A DNA stretch of 64,000 bases from positions 1 through 64,000 of the IMG/VR virus record IMGVR_UViG_3300036790_000468; one strand, 5' to 3'. The position numbers and the translations under genes were made by a program. Source of the DNA: a virus. The notes beneath the pieces were generated by a model. The model ran no database searches, was not told the DNA's origin, and saw only the letters and a list, made by a program, of their open reading frames with translations. Position 1 is the stretch's first letter; every line of letters begins with the position of its first letter. Below, one piece after another: positions 48,838 through 56,937 of this stretch.

Positions 48838-49332
48838 GTGGCAAGTGACGCACAACCGCAGGAACCGGTGGACTGGGCCACGTGGCTACGCACCGCCCTG
48901 AACACCGCCGGCATGACCGCCGCCGACCTCTCGCGCACCGGCGTCGTCAAGTCCGAGTCGACCATCTCGAAGTGGCTGCGCGGCCCAGGCACCCCCGATG
49001 ACGCCGACACCGTGATCGCGGTCGCGCACGCGGTCGGCCAGCCCAACGCCATTGCCGCCTTGGAGGCCTCCGGGCGGCTCGCCCTGGCCGATGCGATCCG
49101 CAGCCAGATCCGCCAGGCGTACGAGGACGAGGCGCTGGTGAAGATCCGCACAAGCCCCGGCCTCGGAGAGCGTGAGCGCAAGTCGATCGCCGAGAACTAC
49201 CAGCGCCGGCGCGCGGACGCGGTGCGCATGATGGAGTACGAGATCGCCGAGGCGATGGCCAAAACGCGCCGCGGCCAGGACGGGCGCATCTCCCTAGCGA
49301 CCGACGACCTCGAGGACGCTGCCGAGGCGTAG
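48838..49332 (+). CDS. XRE-like repressor of prophage B
   Basis: The GTG at 48838 follows GGAAGG by six bases and is preferred over earlier in-frame starts. The product has 164 residues: WLRTALNTAGMTAADLSRTG and KSESTISKWLRGPGTPDDAD form the HTH; then a long helical tail including RSQIRQAYEDEALVKIRTSP and RERKSIAENYQRRRADAVRM. The only repressor-like gene facing the early operon, it probably maintains lysogeny. Confidence 0.75.
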   Translation: MASDAQPQEPVDWATWLRTALNTAGMTAADLSRTGVVKSESTISKWLRGPGTPDDADTVIAVAHAVGQPNAIAALEASGRLALADAIRSQIRQAYEDEALVKIRTSPGLGERERKSIAENYQRRRADAVRMMEYEIAEAMAKTRRGQDGRISLATDDLEDAAEA

Positions 49333-49496
49333 CGGCACTGATGTGCGGAATCATCACTCTTTCCAGTGAAAACGCCACCGTCCGGCACAGGGTCGTCCTA
49401 ATGTAAATAGCCTCAGAGGCCCGGGGCTCGGGCGGCGCAAGCCGCACGCCCGCGAGGCCGAGCGGTACGGAGGATACGGCGGTCAGGAGTCGCGAC

Positions 49497-50180
49497 ATGA
49501 TGTCAGCGGGAGAGTGTTCACCTAAGGTGAAAGCGACCAGCATCCTGGTGCGTGCAAGCCTCACGGTAGCCGTGCTCTCCTGGAGCGCGGCAACGGCACT
49601 GATCTGCCTGGATGCGGTGGGCAACGGGTATCTCGGCGTTTCGGTCGGGATTGTGACCACATGGCTGATGGGCGTCGGCGCCCTGTTCCTGATCCTGCCG
49701 ATGGCCTCTGGCGGCGACCAAAGGATCAATACGCTGATCTCCGAGGGGCTTCCCCTCGGCGACCCCGCACTCGACACCCTCCTCGTCGGAGGCACCCCGC
49801 GCCGTTGGCGCGCGATCCCCTGGGTGGGGACCGCCCTGACCGCCCTCGCCACCACAGCATGGACAGTAAGCCTGATCTACTCGATCCAGCTCGGCCTCGG
49901 CGTCTACCACCTTCCCCCCGACATCAGCCTCGGAGTACTGCGTCTGCTGATGGCCACCGCCGTCTGGCCCACCGTCGGACGCGTCGCCGGCACCGCCGAC
50001 GCCCGCCAGCGCGCCGTCTACGAGGTCGCCTGCGACGCCCACCACGCACTGCGCGGAAACCTCGCAGCCTGCGAACGCGACGTGGCCGCCTCCCTGCGCG
50101 TCCTTGAAGGCGGGGGCGCGCGCAGCCCGTGGCGCTCCCCCCGAAACGGTGGAAACGGTCGCGTGGCTCCCGGAGCATAA
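49497..50180 (+). CDS. four-TM membrane protein next to integrase
   Basis: A 227-residue product with hydrophobic segments at about residues 18-40, 46-69, 108-130 and 145-160, and a polar C-terminal helix (RQRAVYEVACDAHHALRGNL) followed by a basic tail. Its TAA stop overlaps the integrase ribosome-binding site, so the two are co-transcribed. Position near the lysogeny genes suggests a superinfection-exclusion or prophage-maintenance role, but there is no direct evidence. Confidence 0.6.
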   Translation: MMSAGECSPKVKATSILVRASLTVAVLSWSAATALICLDAVGNGYLGVSVGIVTTWLMGVGALFLILPMASGGDQRINTLISEGLPLGDPALDTLLVGGTPRRWRAIPWVGTALTALATTAWTVSLIYSIQLGLGVYHLPPDISLGVLRLLMATAVWPTVGRVAGTADARQRAVYEVACDAHHALRGNLAACERDVAASLRVLEGGGARSPWRSPRNGGNGRVAPGA

Positions 50181-50185
50181 GGAGC

Positions 50186-51562
50186 ATGGGATACGCAGAG
50201 CGCTCCGGGAAGTTCGAGAACGGCAAGCCGAAGTACCGCGCGCGCTGGCAGTTGCCCGAGCGCACCGAGAAGGGGCGCCGCAAGGAGGGGCACGAGGACG
50301 GCTTCACCGACCCGGACTCCGCCCGGCAGTACGCGAACGACCAGGAAGCGCTGATCCGCGCAGGGCTGTACTTCGACCCGAGCGCCGGGAAGATAAGCCT
50401 CGCCGAGTACTTCGACCTGTGGCTCCCGATCCAAAAGGTCAAGCCAGGAACGAAACTCACCTACCGGCAGTACTTCAACCGGGAGATCAAACCCGCGTGG
50501 GGCGGCACACCCCTGGTGGAGATCAAGACCATGCGCCTCATGCAGTGGCTCGGCGCACTCAACGACCCGCAATCCCCGCGCAGACTGTCCAAATCGGCGA
50601 TCAACCTCGTCGAAACCATCCTCAACGGCATGTTCGCGCTCGCCGTCTACGAGGACCGCATCCGCAAGTCCCCGATCCCGCCTCCCTCGGCCGGCGGCCG
50701 AGGGGGCGACGGCTACAAGCCGGTGCGTGAGGGGCAGATCTTCACCCGCGACGAGTTCGCAGCCCTCCTGGCGAACCTCGCCACCTGGCACGACGTCGTG
50801 TTCTGCATCACCATGCTCTTCCTCGGCACCCGCGTCTCGGAGACCGCGGCTGTGTGCCGCAGCAAACTGAAACTGCAGGTGCCCAGGTTCCCCGGCGAAC
50901 TGTTCGAAGGCACGTATCTGCTAGATCCACTGACCGGCCAGCTCGCCAAGGACGAGTACTACGTCCTCGACTTCGCCTCACCGAAGTCAGGCCCCGGGCG
51001 CCTGCTGGACCTGCCACCCTTCCACGTCGCCCTGCTCGCCGACTGGATCGGGCGCATTCCGAAAGATCGCGACCGGCTCTTCGCCGCGCCGATGGGCGGC
51101 ATGCTGCGCGTGAACGAATGGAACGCCCACGTCTTCCGCCCGGCCTGCGACGGACGTGAGGCGTACGCCAGTCCGCACGGGCGCAACTTCCACCCGGCCA
51201 TCGCGCCTGCCTGCCCGGGTAGAGTCACCCACGACTTCAAGCACACCGCAAAATCGATCATGGCCGACGCTCGCGTGAACGAGATCATGCAGAACTACTC
51301 GCTCGGGCACCGCGAGCAGGGATCCTCGGCCCCCTACAAGCACCCCACGCCCAAGATGCGCCAGGAGCGGCTCGACGCCCTCCAGGGGATCTGGGAGGAG
51401 TGGGCCATCGAGCTCACGGAGCTCCCCGCGTGGCACGCCAAGGACGGCCCCGGCACGCGCCGCTCGGAGCTCCCGGCGCCCCGGTTCGCGGACCCCGCCA
51501 CCGTGCTTCAGTCCGTGTCGACTCCGGTTCTACTCCAAGTCGATCAGCCGACGCTTTTCTAG
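50186..51562 (+). CDS. int: tyrosine integrase
   Basis: The ATG at 50186 follows AAGGAG. The product has 458 residues. An N-terminal arm-binding region (GYAERSGKFENGKPKYRARW) and SAM-like core-binding domain (GTKLTYRQYFNREIKPAWGG) precede the catalytic domain: Arg I in LFLGTRVSETA (about 216), His in THDFKHTAKS (349), His in SLGHRE (375) and Tyr in APYKHP (384). The second catalytic Arg of HxxR is Lys (HDFK, 352). An insertion of about 60 residues (near 250-310) lengthens the catalytic domain. It integrates prophage B. Confidence 0.9.
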   Translation: MGYAERSGKFENGKPKYRARWQLPERTEKGRRKEGHEDGFTDPDSARQYANDQEALIRAGLYFDPSAGKISLAEYFDLWLPIQKVKPGTKLTYRQYFNREIKPAWGGTPLVEIKTMRLMQWLGALNDPQSPRRLSKSAINLVETILNGMFALAVYEDRIRKSPIPPPSAGGRGGDGYKPVREGQIFTRDEFAALLANLATWHDVVFCITMLFLGTRVSETAAVCRSKLKLQVPRFPGELFEGTYLLDPLTGQLAKDEYYVLDFASPKSGPGRLLDLPPFHVALLADWIGRIPKDRDRLFAAPMGGMLRVNEWNAHVFRPACDGREAYASPHGRNFHPAIAPACPGRVTHDFKHTAKSIMADARVNEIMQNYSLGHREQGSSAPYKHPTPKMRQERLDALQGIWEEWAIELTELPAWHAKDGPGTRRSELPAPRFADPATVLQSVSTPVLLQVDQPTLF

Positions 51563-52049
51563 CGTCCGGACGATGGCAAAGTGGCACGTTGTACCTATCA
51601 ATGCCATACCGTGGTGTCTCGCTCAAAGTGGAACGACTACTTCACGAGGGCGGCGATGCCCGCGCTGCGGGTGGCCGACTTCAACATGTCCTCGGTGTCT
51701 CAGGCGAGCTGACCCGGTCTCGGCCTGCGGGGGAGGCTGTGCCGCTTCCTGTTCGATCGGTGCGCTCCGGTTCGTTAGCGTGCGTTCGCGTGCGTCCCGG
51801 GGCGTCCGCGCGCCATGATCCACTCCAAAATCACTCCAGATCTTGGCCGAATCACGGGGCTGCGACCTGCGGGAAATCGCGACGCGGACGGACGCCCGCT
51901 CCGGCGCATCCGAGGTCGGTGATCTTCGACGAGGGGGCGGCGAGCGCCGTGCCTCCACCCCTGCTGCGCCCGTTGCCCGATGCGCCACCGATCTCGACCA
52001 CGGCGGCGTATCCTCCCCGTGTACCGGCCGTCACAGGTAGGAGGGGACG
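51563..52049. other. 487-bp region at the prophage B right junction
   Basis: No convincing complete gene or tRNA is visible. CAAAGTGGCACG (51577) and CAAAGTGGAACG (51624) are a near-exact direct repeat 47 bp apart, suitable as integrase arm sites. A frame on the plus strand ending at 51711 has high third-position GC and reads WNDYFTRAAMPALRVADFNM followed by SSVSQAS-stop, possibly the displaced 3' end of a host gene. The rest holds nothing recognised. Confidence 0.4.
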
Positions 52050-52505
52050 ATGACCGGAGGGGACGGCATAGTCATCGGCGCCGTGGCCACGTTCGTGGCG
52101 ATGCGCTACGTGATGGGGGTCAGGGCTCATCGCCGCCGCCAAGAGCGTCTGCGCCGGGCCCGAGCCGAAGGGCGCGGGCTCCTCGCGGCCCAGGCCTCCG
52201 CGGCGGCGAGCCGGTCGCCAGCGCTCGCCGTGGACCTGCAGCGCCCGCAGCCTCATCCACCGACCGACGCGGTGCCCCCCGAGTATCTGTTGGCCCAGGC
52301 AGCGAAGCTCGTGGTCCAGACGCAGTACGGGTCGGTGAGGCTGCTCGAGCGCAGGCTGCGCCTGGACCGGTCCGAGGCCGAGTCCTTGATGGGCAAGCTC
52401 GAGTCGCGCGGGATCGTCGGGCCCGGCGAGGGGCGTGCGGCGCGCGACGTGCTGGTGCCGCCGGACGGATGGGAGGAGCTGTGCGGTGCCTTGGAGCAGT
52501 CCTAG
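52050..52505 (+). CDS. membrane-anchored stand-alone FtsK-gamma domain protein
   Basis: The ATG at 52050 follows AGGAGGGG. The product has 151 residues: an N-terminal hydrophobic helix (IVIGAVATFVAMRYVMGV), a basic linker (RRRQERLRRARAEGRG), then a C-terminal winged helix: LLAQAAKLVVQTQYGSVRLL, ERRLRLDRSEAESLMGKLES, RGIVGPGEGRAARDVLV. That pattern is close to the FtsK gamma domain, which in full-length FtsK reads KOPS sites and contacts XerD. Here it is separate from any motor. Confidence 0.7.
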   Translation: MTGGDGIVIGAVATFVAMRYVMGVRAHRRRQERLRRARAEGRGLLAAQASAAASRSPALAVDLQRPQPHPPTDAVPPEYLLAQAAKLVVQTQYGSVRLLERRLRLDRSEAESLMGKLESRGIVGPGEGRAARDVLVPPDGWEELCGALEQS

Positions 52506-53065
52506 ACCGCGCCGCACTCCGCAGCCATGCGTGAAATCGCGGCCTCGACCTCGTCCCACGGGTAGATCGGGACCCCCGTGCGCCCGTCCGGGCCCGGGAT
52601 CCGCGTCGAGGGGTGGCCGAAGCCGCCCGTGAACCTCACACCGGCGCCGCGCAGGGTAGCGATGCTCGCTGCGGCGGCCGGGTGCTGGGCGAGGGGGGCG
52701 TTGACCCAGGGCACCGCCGTGATCGGCACGCCGGAGCCGAGCCCTTCGTTGATCAAGCCCATGGCGAGGGTGTCGGAGATCCCGGCCGACCACTTGTTCA
52801 AACTATTGAACGTCAGCGGGCTGACAAGGAATGCGTCGGCGGCTGGAAGCGCCTCGGTCTCCTCCGGGCGCCGGTAGTCCGATCTGACCGGGAATCCCGT
52901 GGCTGCCTCGACCTGCGCCACCTCGCCGATGAACCGCACCGCCATCGGGGTCGGCACGACGCACACCGCGCTGAAGCCGGCCGCCGTGGCCATCGAGACG
53001 GCGCGCGGCGCCTCTCCCGCGGCGCGCGCTCCGCATACCACGACGTACAAGCACCGCTCCGCCAC
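52502..53065 (-). CDS. flavoprotein (HFCD/Dfp family)
   Basis: A 187-residue product. The fold of flavin-containing Cys decarboxylases is indicated by LYVVVCGARAAGEAPRAVS, VCVVPTPMAVRFI, LVSPLTFNSLNKWSAGISDT-like (NSLNKWSAGISDTLA), PITAVPWVNAPLAQHPA and a substrate-clamp region with GFGHPS. The family includes PPC decarboxylases and peptide/lantibiotic decarboxylases. Its substrate here is unknown. It is divergent from the XRE/TPR regulator, and such pairs are common in actinomycete conjugative islands. Confidence 0.75.
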   Translation of the reverse strand: MAERCLYVVVCGARAAGEAPRAVSMATAAGFSAVCVVPTPMAVRFIGEVAQVEAATGFPVRSDYRRPEETEALPAADAFLVSPLTFNSLNKWSAGISDTLAMGLINEGLGSGVPITAVPWVNAPLAQHPAAAASIATLRGAGVRFTGGFGHPSTRIPGPDGRTGVPIYPWDEVEAAISRMAAECGAV

Positions 53066-53141
53066 AATTCCTCCGAGAGCCGGGTCCGTTTGGACGCTCG
53101 GCGTGACACTATCCCGGTAGAGACCTCGAGTGCGAAAGCTG

Positions 53142-54350
53142 ATGTCGATGCCTGAGATCCTGTTTCAGGAGACGCCCGGCGACCGGGTCAAGATGCTGCG
53201 CAAACGCGCCGGGCTGACGCAGCAGGAGCTCGCGCTGCAGGTGGACCGCACCCAGGGGTGGGTATCCCAGGTCGAGCGCAGCAAATTCGATCTCGATCAG
53301 GTCTCCATCGTCAACTCGCTCGCGCGCGCGCTTCACGCCCACCCCCGCGAGATCCTCGGCGAGCCCGGCGTCGAGGACGGCGGGCACCGCGGACTCGAAT
53401 CGGCCAACGAGCTCCTGCGCCGATTGCGCCGGTTGGATCTGCCCCCGAACACCGACCTGCATCGGCCGCTCCCCGAGGTGGAGAAGGACTCGCACAAGGT
53501 CGCTGCTCTGCGCGGGGCCGCGGAATACACCGCGATGGGGTCACCGACCGTGGCCCTCTTCGAGGACCTGCACGCCGCGTGCGCCGATCCGTCGCCGAAA
53601 ACGCGCGAGCAGGCGTTCAGGCTTCTGACCTTCGCCTGCAAGGAGGCGCACTCCTTCGGGTACGGGCTGAACCATCCGCACCTGGTCGAGGTGGCAACGC
53701 TGCGGGCACGCTGGTGCGCGCAGCAGTCGGACGACCCGCTGCTCTCGGCGCTCGCCGACTACATGGCAGCGCGCGACGCGTGGACGACAGCGGACTGGGA
53801 GGATGCGAACCTGCTCGTCGACCGGGCCTTGTACACGGTGGAGTCATCGGACGCGGGGCGCGCCGCACGCGCGTCGATGGCCGGCGCGCTGCACCTACGC
53901 GCCGCGATCACCGCTGCGCGCACCGGTAACGGCGACGAGGCCTACGCCCGGCTCGACGCCGCGGCCGACGCCGCGCACGAACTCGACAACCAGGCCGACC
54001 CGTACCTCAACTGCTTCTCGACAGGCAACGTGCAGATCCACCGAGTCGCGGTCGCCGTCGAGCTCGGCGACGGCGCCGAGGCGGTGCGCGCATCGAGAGG
54101 CCTGGTCATCCCGAAGGATCTGCCGCGTTCGCGCGCCGCGCACCACTTCCTCGACACCGCGCGCGGCTGGGTGTGGGTAGGGGAGACGGAGCGCGGCCTG
54201 GCAGCGCTCGAGCGCGCGGACCGTCTCGCACCTCAGTTCGTGCGCAATCACCCGATGGCCAGGGCCACCGTGCGTTCGCTGCTGCGGGCAGAGAAGCGCT
54301 CCACTCGTGAGCGGCTGCGGAGCATGGCGACGCGCGTGGGTGTCGCCTGA
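53142..54350 (+). CDS. XRE regulator with TPR-like C-terminal domain
   Basis: About 402 residues. The HTH is near the N-terminus (DRVKMLRKRAGLTQQELALQ, TQGWVSQVERSKFDL, LARALHAHPREIL). From about residue 130 the protein is a helical, TPR-like array (LADYMAARDAWTTADWEDAN, AYARLDAAADAAHELDNQAD, YLNCFSTGNVQIHRVAVAVE). A GTG at 53130 and ATGs at 53142 and 53148 are candidate starts; none has a clear ribosome-binding site. These actinomycete regulators usually control the adjacent divergent or downstream genes, sometimes through a peptide ligand. Confidence 0.75.
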   Translation: MSMPEILFQETPGDRVKMLRKRAGLTQQELALQVDRTQGWVSQVERSKFDLDQVSIVNSLARALHAHPREILGEPGVEDGGHRGLESANELLRRLRRLDLPPNTDLHRPLPEVEKDSHKVAALRGAAEYTAMGSPTVALFEDLHAACADPSPKTREQAFRLLTFACKEAHSFGYGLNHPHLVEVATLRARWCAQQSDDPLLSALADYMAARDAWTTADWEDANLLVDRALYTVESSDAGRAARASMAGALHLRAAITAARTGNGDEAYARLDAAADAAHELDNQADPYLNCFSTGNVQIHRVAVAVELGDGAEAVRASRGLVIPKDLPRSRAAHHFLDTARGWVWVGETERGLAALERADRLAPQFVRNHPMARATVRSLLRAEKRSTRERLRSMATRVGVA

Positions 54351-54369
54351 TCAGAGGAATCTGACTCCG

Positions 54370-54386
54370 TATTAGCCCGGCTAATA
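54370..54386. promoter_or_regulatory. 17-bp perfect palindrome TATTAGCC-C-GGCTAATA
   Basis: A perfect dyad around a single C lies between the XRE/TPR gene (stop 54350) and the HATPase gene (start 54445, with GGAGG upstream). Its A/T-rich arms stand out in this GC-rich DNA. It is the probable operator for the XRE/TPR protein at the promoter of the HATPase-STAS operon. Confidence 0.6.
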
Positions 54387-54444
54387 TTTCGCGCCTCCTG
54401 CGGTTCTACGGTGCCAACAGCACCTGCCGAAGGAGGCGCGCTCC

Positions 54445-54861
54445 ATGGCACTACCCGCCGAACGCCGCACACTGAAGTCGAGCGACGACGCCGCCGCGCT
54501 TGCGCAGTGGGCCGTCCACGCCGCTCAATCCCTCGACCCCGCGCTGCCGGCCCAGGCCGTGCGCGATGTCGGAGCCGTGGTGCACGCCCTGGTCGAGAAC
54601 GCGCAGCGCCACGGCACGCCGCCGATCACTGTCGAGGTGGCGGTCGCCAGCGTTCTCGTCGTCGAGGTGAGCGACCACGGCCCGGGGGCCCCGGTGATGC
54701 GCCCAGACCGAACCGGGGCCCTCGCCACCGTCGTCGATGTCCTCGCCATCCAGTGGGATGTGCTCGAGTTCGAGGGCGGCAAGACCGTATTCGCCGCCGT
54801 CGCGATCCCGGAACTCTCCTCAGCCCTTCCTGCCGCACGCACACCGCGGAGCCACCCGTGA
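54445..54861 (+). CDS. HATPase-fold anti-sigma-like protein
   Basis: A 138-residue product. N-box in VGAVVHALVENAQRHGTPP (E51, N52), then a D-box/G1 motif VEVSDHGPGAP, and a C-terminal EFEGGKTVFAAVAIP. It fits the SpoIIAB/RsbW-like kinases that bind sigma factors and phosphorylate a STAS partner. The downstream STAS gene overlaps it (GTG start inside the stop region), forming a partner-switch pair. Confidence 0.75.
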   Translation: MALPAERRTLKSSDDAAALAQWAVHAAQSLDPALPAQAVRDVGAVVHALVENAQRHGTPPITVEVAVASVLVVEVSDHGPGAPVMRPDRTGALATVVDVLAIQWDVLEFEGGKTVFAAVAIPELSSALPAARTPRSHP

Positions 54862-55235
54862 GCGAATACACCAACCTGAACAACCGATACCTCGAGCCCG
54901 TCTGGATCGAAGGGGAGTGGGCCTGCGTCCACGCCCCCGGCGCCCTCGACTACCTGACCCAGGAGCGCGCCCGTTCCTACCTGATCGCCGCGGCGGCCAC
55001 GTCGCCGACGGGCAACCTCGCCGTCTACCTCGGCAACACCGCCTTCTGCGACTCGGCGGGCCTCGGGCTCCTTATCGGCGCGCGCAAACGCGCAGCAGCG
55101 CGCGGCGCCCGGGTCGCTCTCGTCGCGACGCCGCCCCTCCTGCTGGAGCGGCTGGCGCTCACGGGACTCAAGGATTGCTTCGAGCTGGTGCAGAGCATCG
55201 CCGAACTCACCGACGCGTCATCGAGGAGCTCCTGA
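54858..55235 (+). CDS. STAS-domain anti-sigma antagonist
   Basis: A 125-residue product from the GTG at 54858. The STAS fold shows WACVHAPGALDYLTQERARS, LAVYLGNTAFCDSAGLGLLI with the phospho-acceptor serine at about 66 in FCDSAGL, and ARVALVATPPLLLERLALTG. In partner-switch systems unphosphorylated STAS protein releases a sigma factor. Coupled to the HATPase gene. Confidence 0.85.
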   Translation: MSEYTNLNNRYLEPVWIEGEWACVHAPGALDYLTQERARSYLIAAAATSPTGNLAVYLGNTAFCDSAGLGLLIGARKRAAARGARVALVATPPLLLERLALTGLKDCFELVQSIAELTDASSRSS

Positions 55236-55624
55236 TGGCGTTCGACGTTACCGGCGCCTCTCGCGGCGCCGCATCCGAGGGCCGAGGCCGGCCCGATGTC
55301 GCTGCGCCGTTGACGGCCCCCGAGCTCGCCCAGGCGCTGCGCGAGGCCGCTATGGTGGCGCACGGCGACCGGCGCCACGATCTCCTCACCGTGCTGAACG
55401 TCTTGGCAAGCGACCATCGCCCCGACCTGCGCGAACTACCCACGCTCTGGCAGATCACGGACGCCGTCCGAGCCGTCTCGCTCTCGCCTGGCGCCCCGTA
55501 TGCAGGGTCTGCGAACGCCGCGCAGCGCTGGTGCTGGCAGCACGGGAAGAGTCTCGCTGACCTTCTCCTGGAGGCAGCGGTGCGGATCGAAGGCGGCGCA
55601 ACTGGCCGTGAGGGCGCCGGATGA
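55235..55624 (+). CDS. hypothetical protein after the STAS gene
   Basis: A 129-residue product whose ATG overlaps the STAS stop (TGATG). It is helical: LTAPELAQALREAAMVAHGD, RRHDLLTVLNVLASDHRPDL and RWCWQHGKSLADLLLEAAVR. No family recognised. It is probably the third gene of the partner-switch operon. Confidence 0.55.
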   Translation: MAFDVTGASRGAASEGRGRPDVAAPLTAPELAQALREAAMVAHGDRRHDLLTVLNVLASDHRPDLRELPTLWQITDAVRAVSLSPGAPYAGSANAAQRWCWQHGKSLADLLLEAAVRIEGGATGREGAG

Positions 55625-55639
55625 ACGGGCGCCTCGCGG

Positions 55640-55894
55640 TCAGTCCCGTTGTCGCCGGCGCGCGAGGCGGTTGGCGGTCATCACGTTCATCGGCACCTGC
55701 TTGGCGACCGCCCGCTCGGATTCCCCCGTCTGCTCACGCTGCGCTCGGATGGCTGCGCCGATCGAGTCCCTGACTTTCGGGAGCGCGTCGAGCAATTCGC
55801 GCTCCAGTGCGAGCCCCGCGCGCGCTCTCTGCAGGGGATCGGGAATCGCCGCGACCTGCTCGATCCACGACGCGAGTTCAGATTCCCGGGACAC
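55640..55894 (-). CDS. small HTH-like DNA-binding protein
   Basis: From the GTG at 55894 the product has 84 residues: SELASWIEQVAAIPDPLQRA, ELLDALPKVRDSIGAAIRAQ and a C-terminal HTH-like AVAKQVPMNVMTANRLARRR. The WIEQVAAIPDPxxRA start is typical of small actinomycete sigma-like or HTH proteins. It is divergent from the transfer operon and may regulate it. Confidence 0.55.
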   Translation of the reverse strand: MSRESELASWIEQVAAIPDPLQRARAGLALERELLDALPKVRDSIGAAIRAQREQTGESERAVAKQVPMNVMTANRLARRRQRD

Positions 55895-55973
55895 AAGAAA
55901 AGAGATTAGCGCCGCAGAGCGCCGATCCGTGCATAACACCCCTGTTACACTGCGCCGCTCGAAGGAGGACACC

Positions 55974-56867
55974 ATGGCCACACCATCCAGCACCACCCCG
56001 CAGCGCGTCCTCGCCGTGGCGCGCATCGGCGGCGGCCTGTCCCTGGTCGCCGCCGCCATGATCAGCTTCGAGGGCCTCAACGGCCTCGGCGCCCTGATCG
56101 GCATCCACCCCTCGTGGCTGCTCCCGCTCGCGATCGACATCTACGCCGTCACCTGCGCCGTGGTCGCGCTGAACCTCCCCGCGGGGCACGCCGTGCGCGG
56201 GAGCGCCGTGGGCAACGCGGCACTCGGCCTGCTGATGTCGATGGGCGGCAACTCCACCTACCGCGGCATGACCCACGGCTGGTCCGGTCACAACATCATC
56301 CTGATGGTCGCGGACGCGTGCCCCAGCCTGATCGTCGAGAGACTGATCCACCTCGTCGGCGTCCTCGCGCGCGGCGCCGCGACCACCGAGACACGCGACG
56401 AGGCCGAGGCAGCCGCGCCCGCGCCAGTCCAGGCGCGCCGCGCCCAGCACACGCCTGTCGCTACCGCGCCGCGCCACGCCGCCAACGCCCAGCCGCTACC
56501 GGGCCCGGCGCCGCAACCGACCGCTACCGCTACCACCGCGCCCCCGACTGCTACCGAGCCCGCGCCCACCGCGCCGCCGCCCACCCCCACTACCGCGCCC
56601 GCGACCACCACCGCGCCCACCGCGCCCGGCCGAACGACCTTGAGCACCCCGACCGCGCGCCAGCAGAAGATCCGCAACCTGATCCTCGAGCGCGGCCGCG
56701 AGAACGTCGACGGCGCCATGGTCGGCGAAGCCCTCGGCGTGCACCGCTCCAACGGCCGCCTCGCCCTCAAGAAGTTCCTCGAAGACCTCGACGCGGGCCT
56801 CGTCTCGCTCAACGCGTCGTCGTCGTTGTCGTCGTCACCCGCAGTCGTCCCCGCGGCAACGCCGTGA
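55974..56867 (+). CDS. Spd-like DUF2637 membrane protein with C-terminal HTH
   Basis: The ATG at 55974 follows AAGGAGGA. The product has 297 residues. Four membrane segments lie at about 16-34, 46-68, 76-93 and 107-131, matching the DUF2637 layout of Streptomyces plasmid-spread (SpdB-like) proteins. A long Pro/Thr/Ala linker (about 140-225) leads to a small DNA-binding-like domain (RQQKIRNLILERGRENVDGA, LGVHRSNGRLALKKFLEDL). In conjugative elements Spd proteins help plasmids move along the mycelium. First gene of the transfer module. Confidence 0.7.
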   Translation: MATPSSTTPQRVLAVARIGGGLSLVAAAMISFEGLNGLGALIGIHPSWLLPLAIDIYAVTCAVVALNLPAGHAVRGSAVGNAALGLLMSMGGNSTYRGMTHGWSGHNIILMVADACPSLIVERLIHLVGVLARGAATTETRDEAEAAAPAPVQARRAQHTPVATAPRHAANAQPLPGPAPQPTATATTAPPTATEPAPTAPPPTPTTAPATTTAPTAPGRTTLSTPTARQQKIRNLILERGRENVDGAMVGEALGVHRSNGRLALKKFLEDLDAGLVSLNASSSLSSSPAVVPAATP

Positions 56868-56937
56868 CCGGCCAGAACCCAGGCGACGACACCCGGCGAC
56901 GACAACGACGACGCACGACGACAAGGACGACGACGAC

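Noticed and set aside
51400-52053. 217-residue plus-strand ORF across the integrase end
   Set aside because: Overlaps the integrase by 160 bases in another frame and has shadow-like composition.
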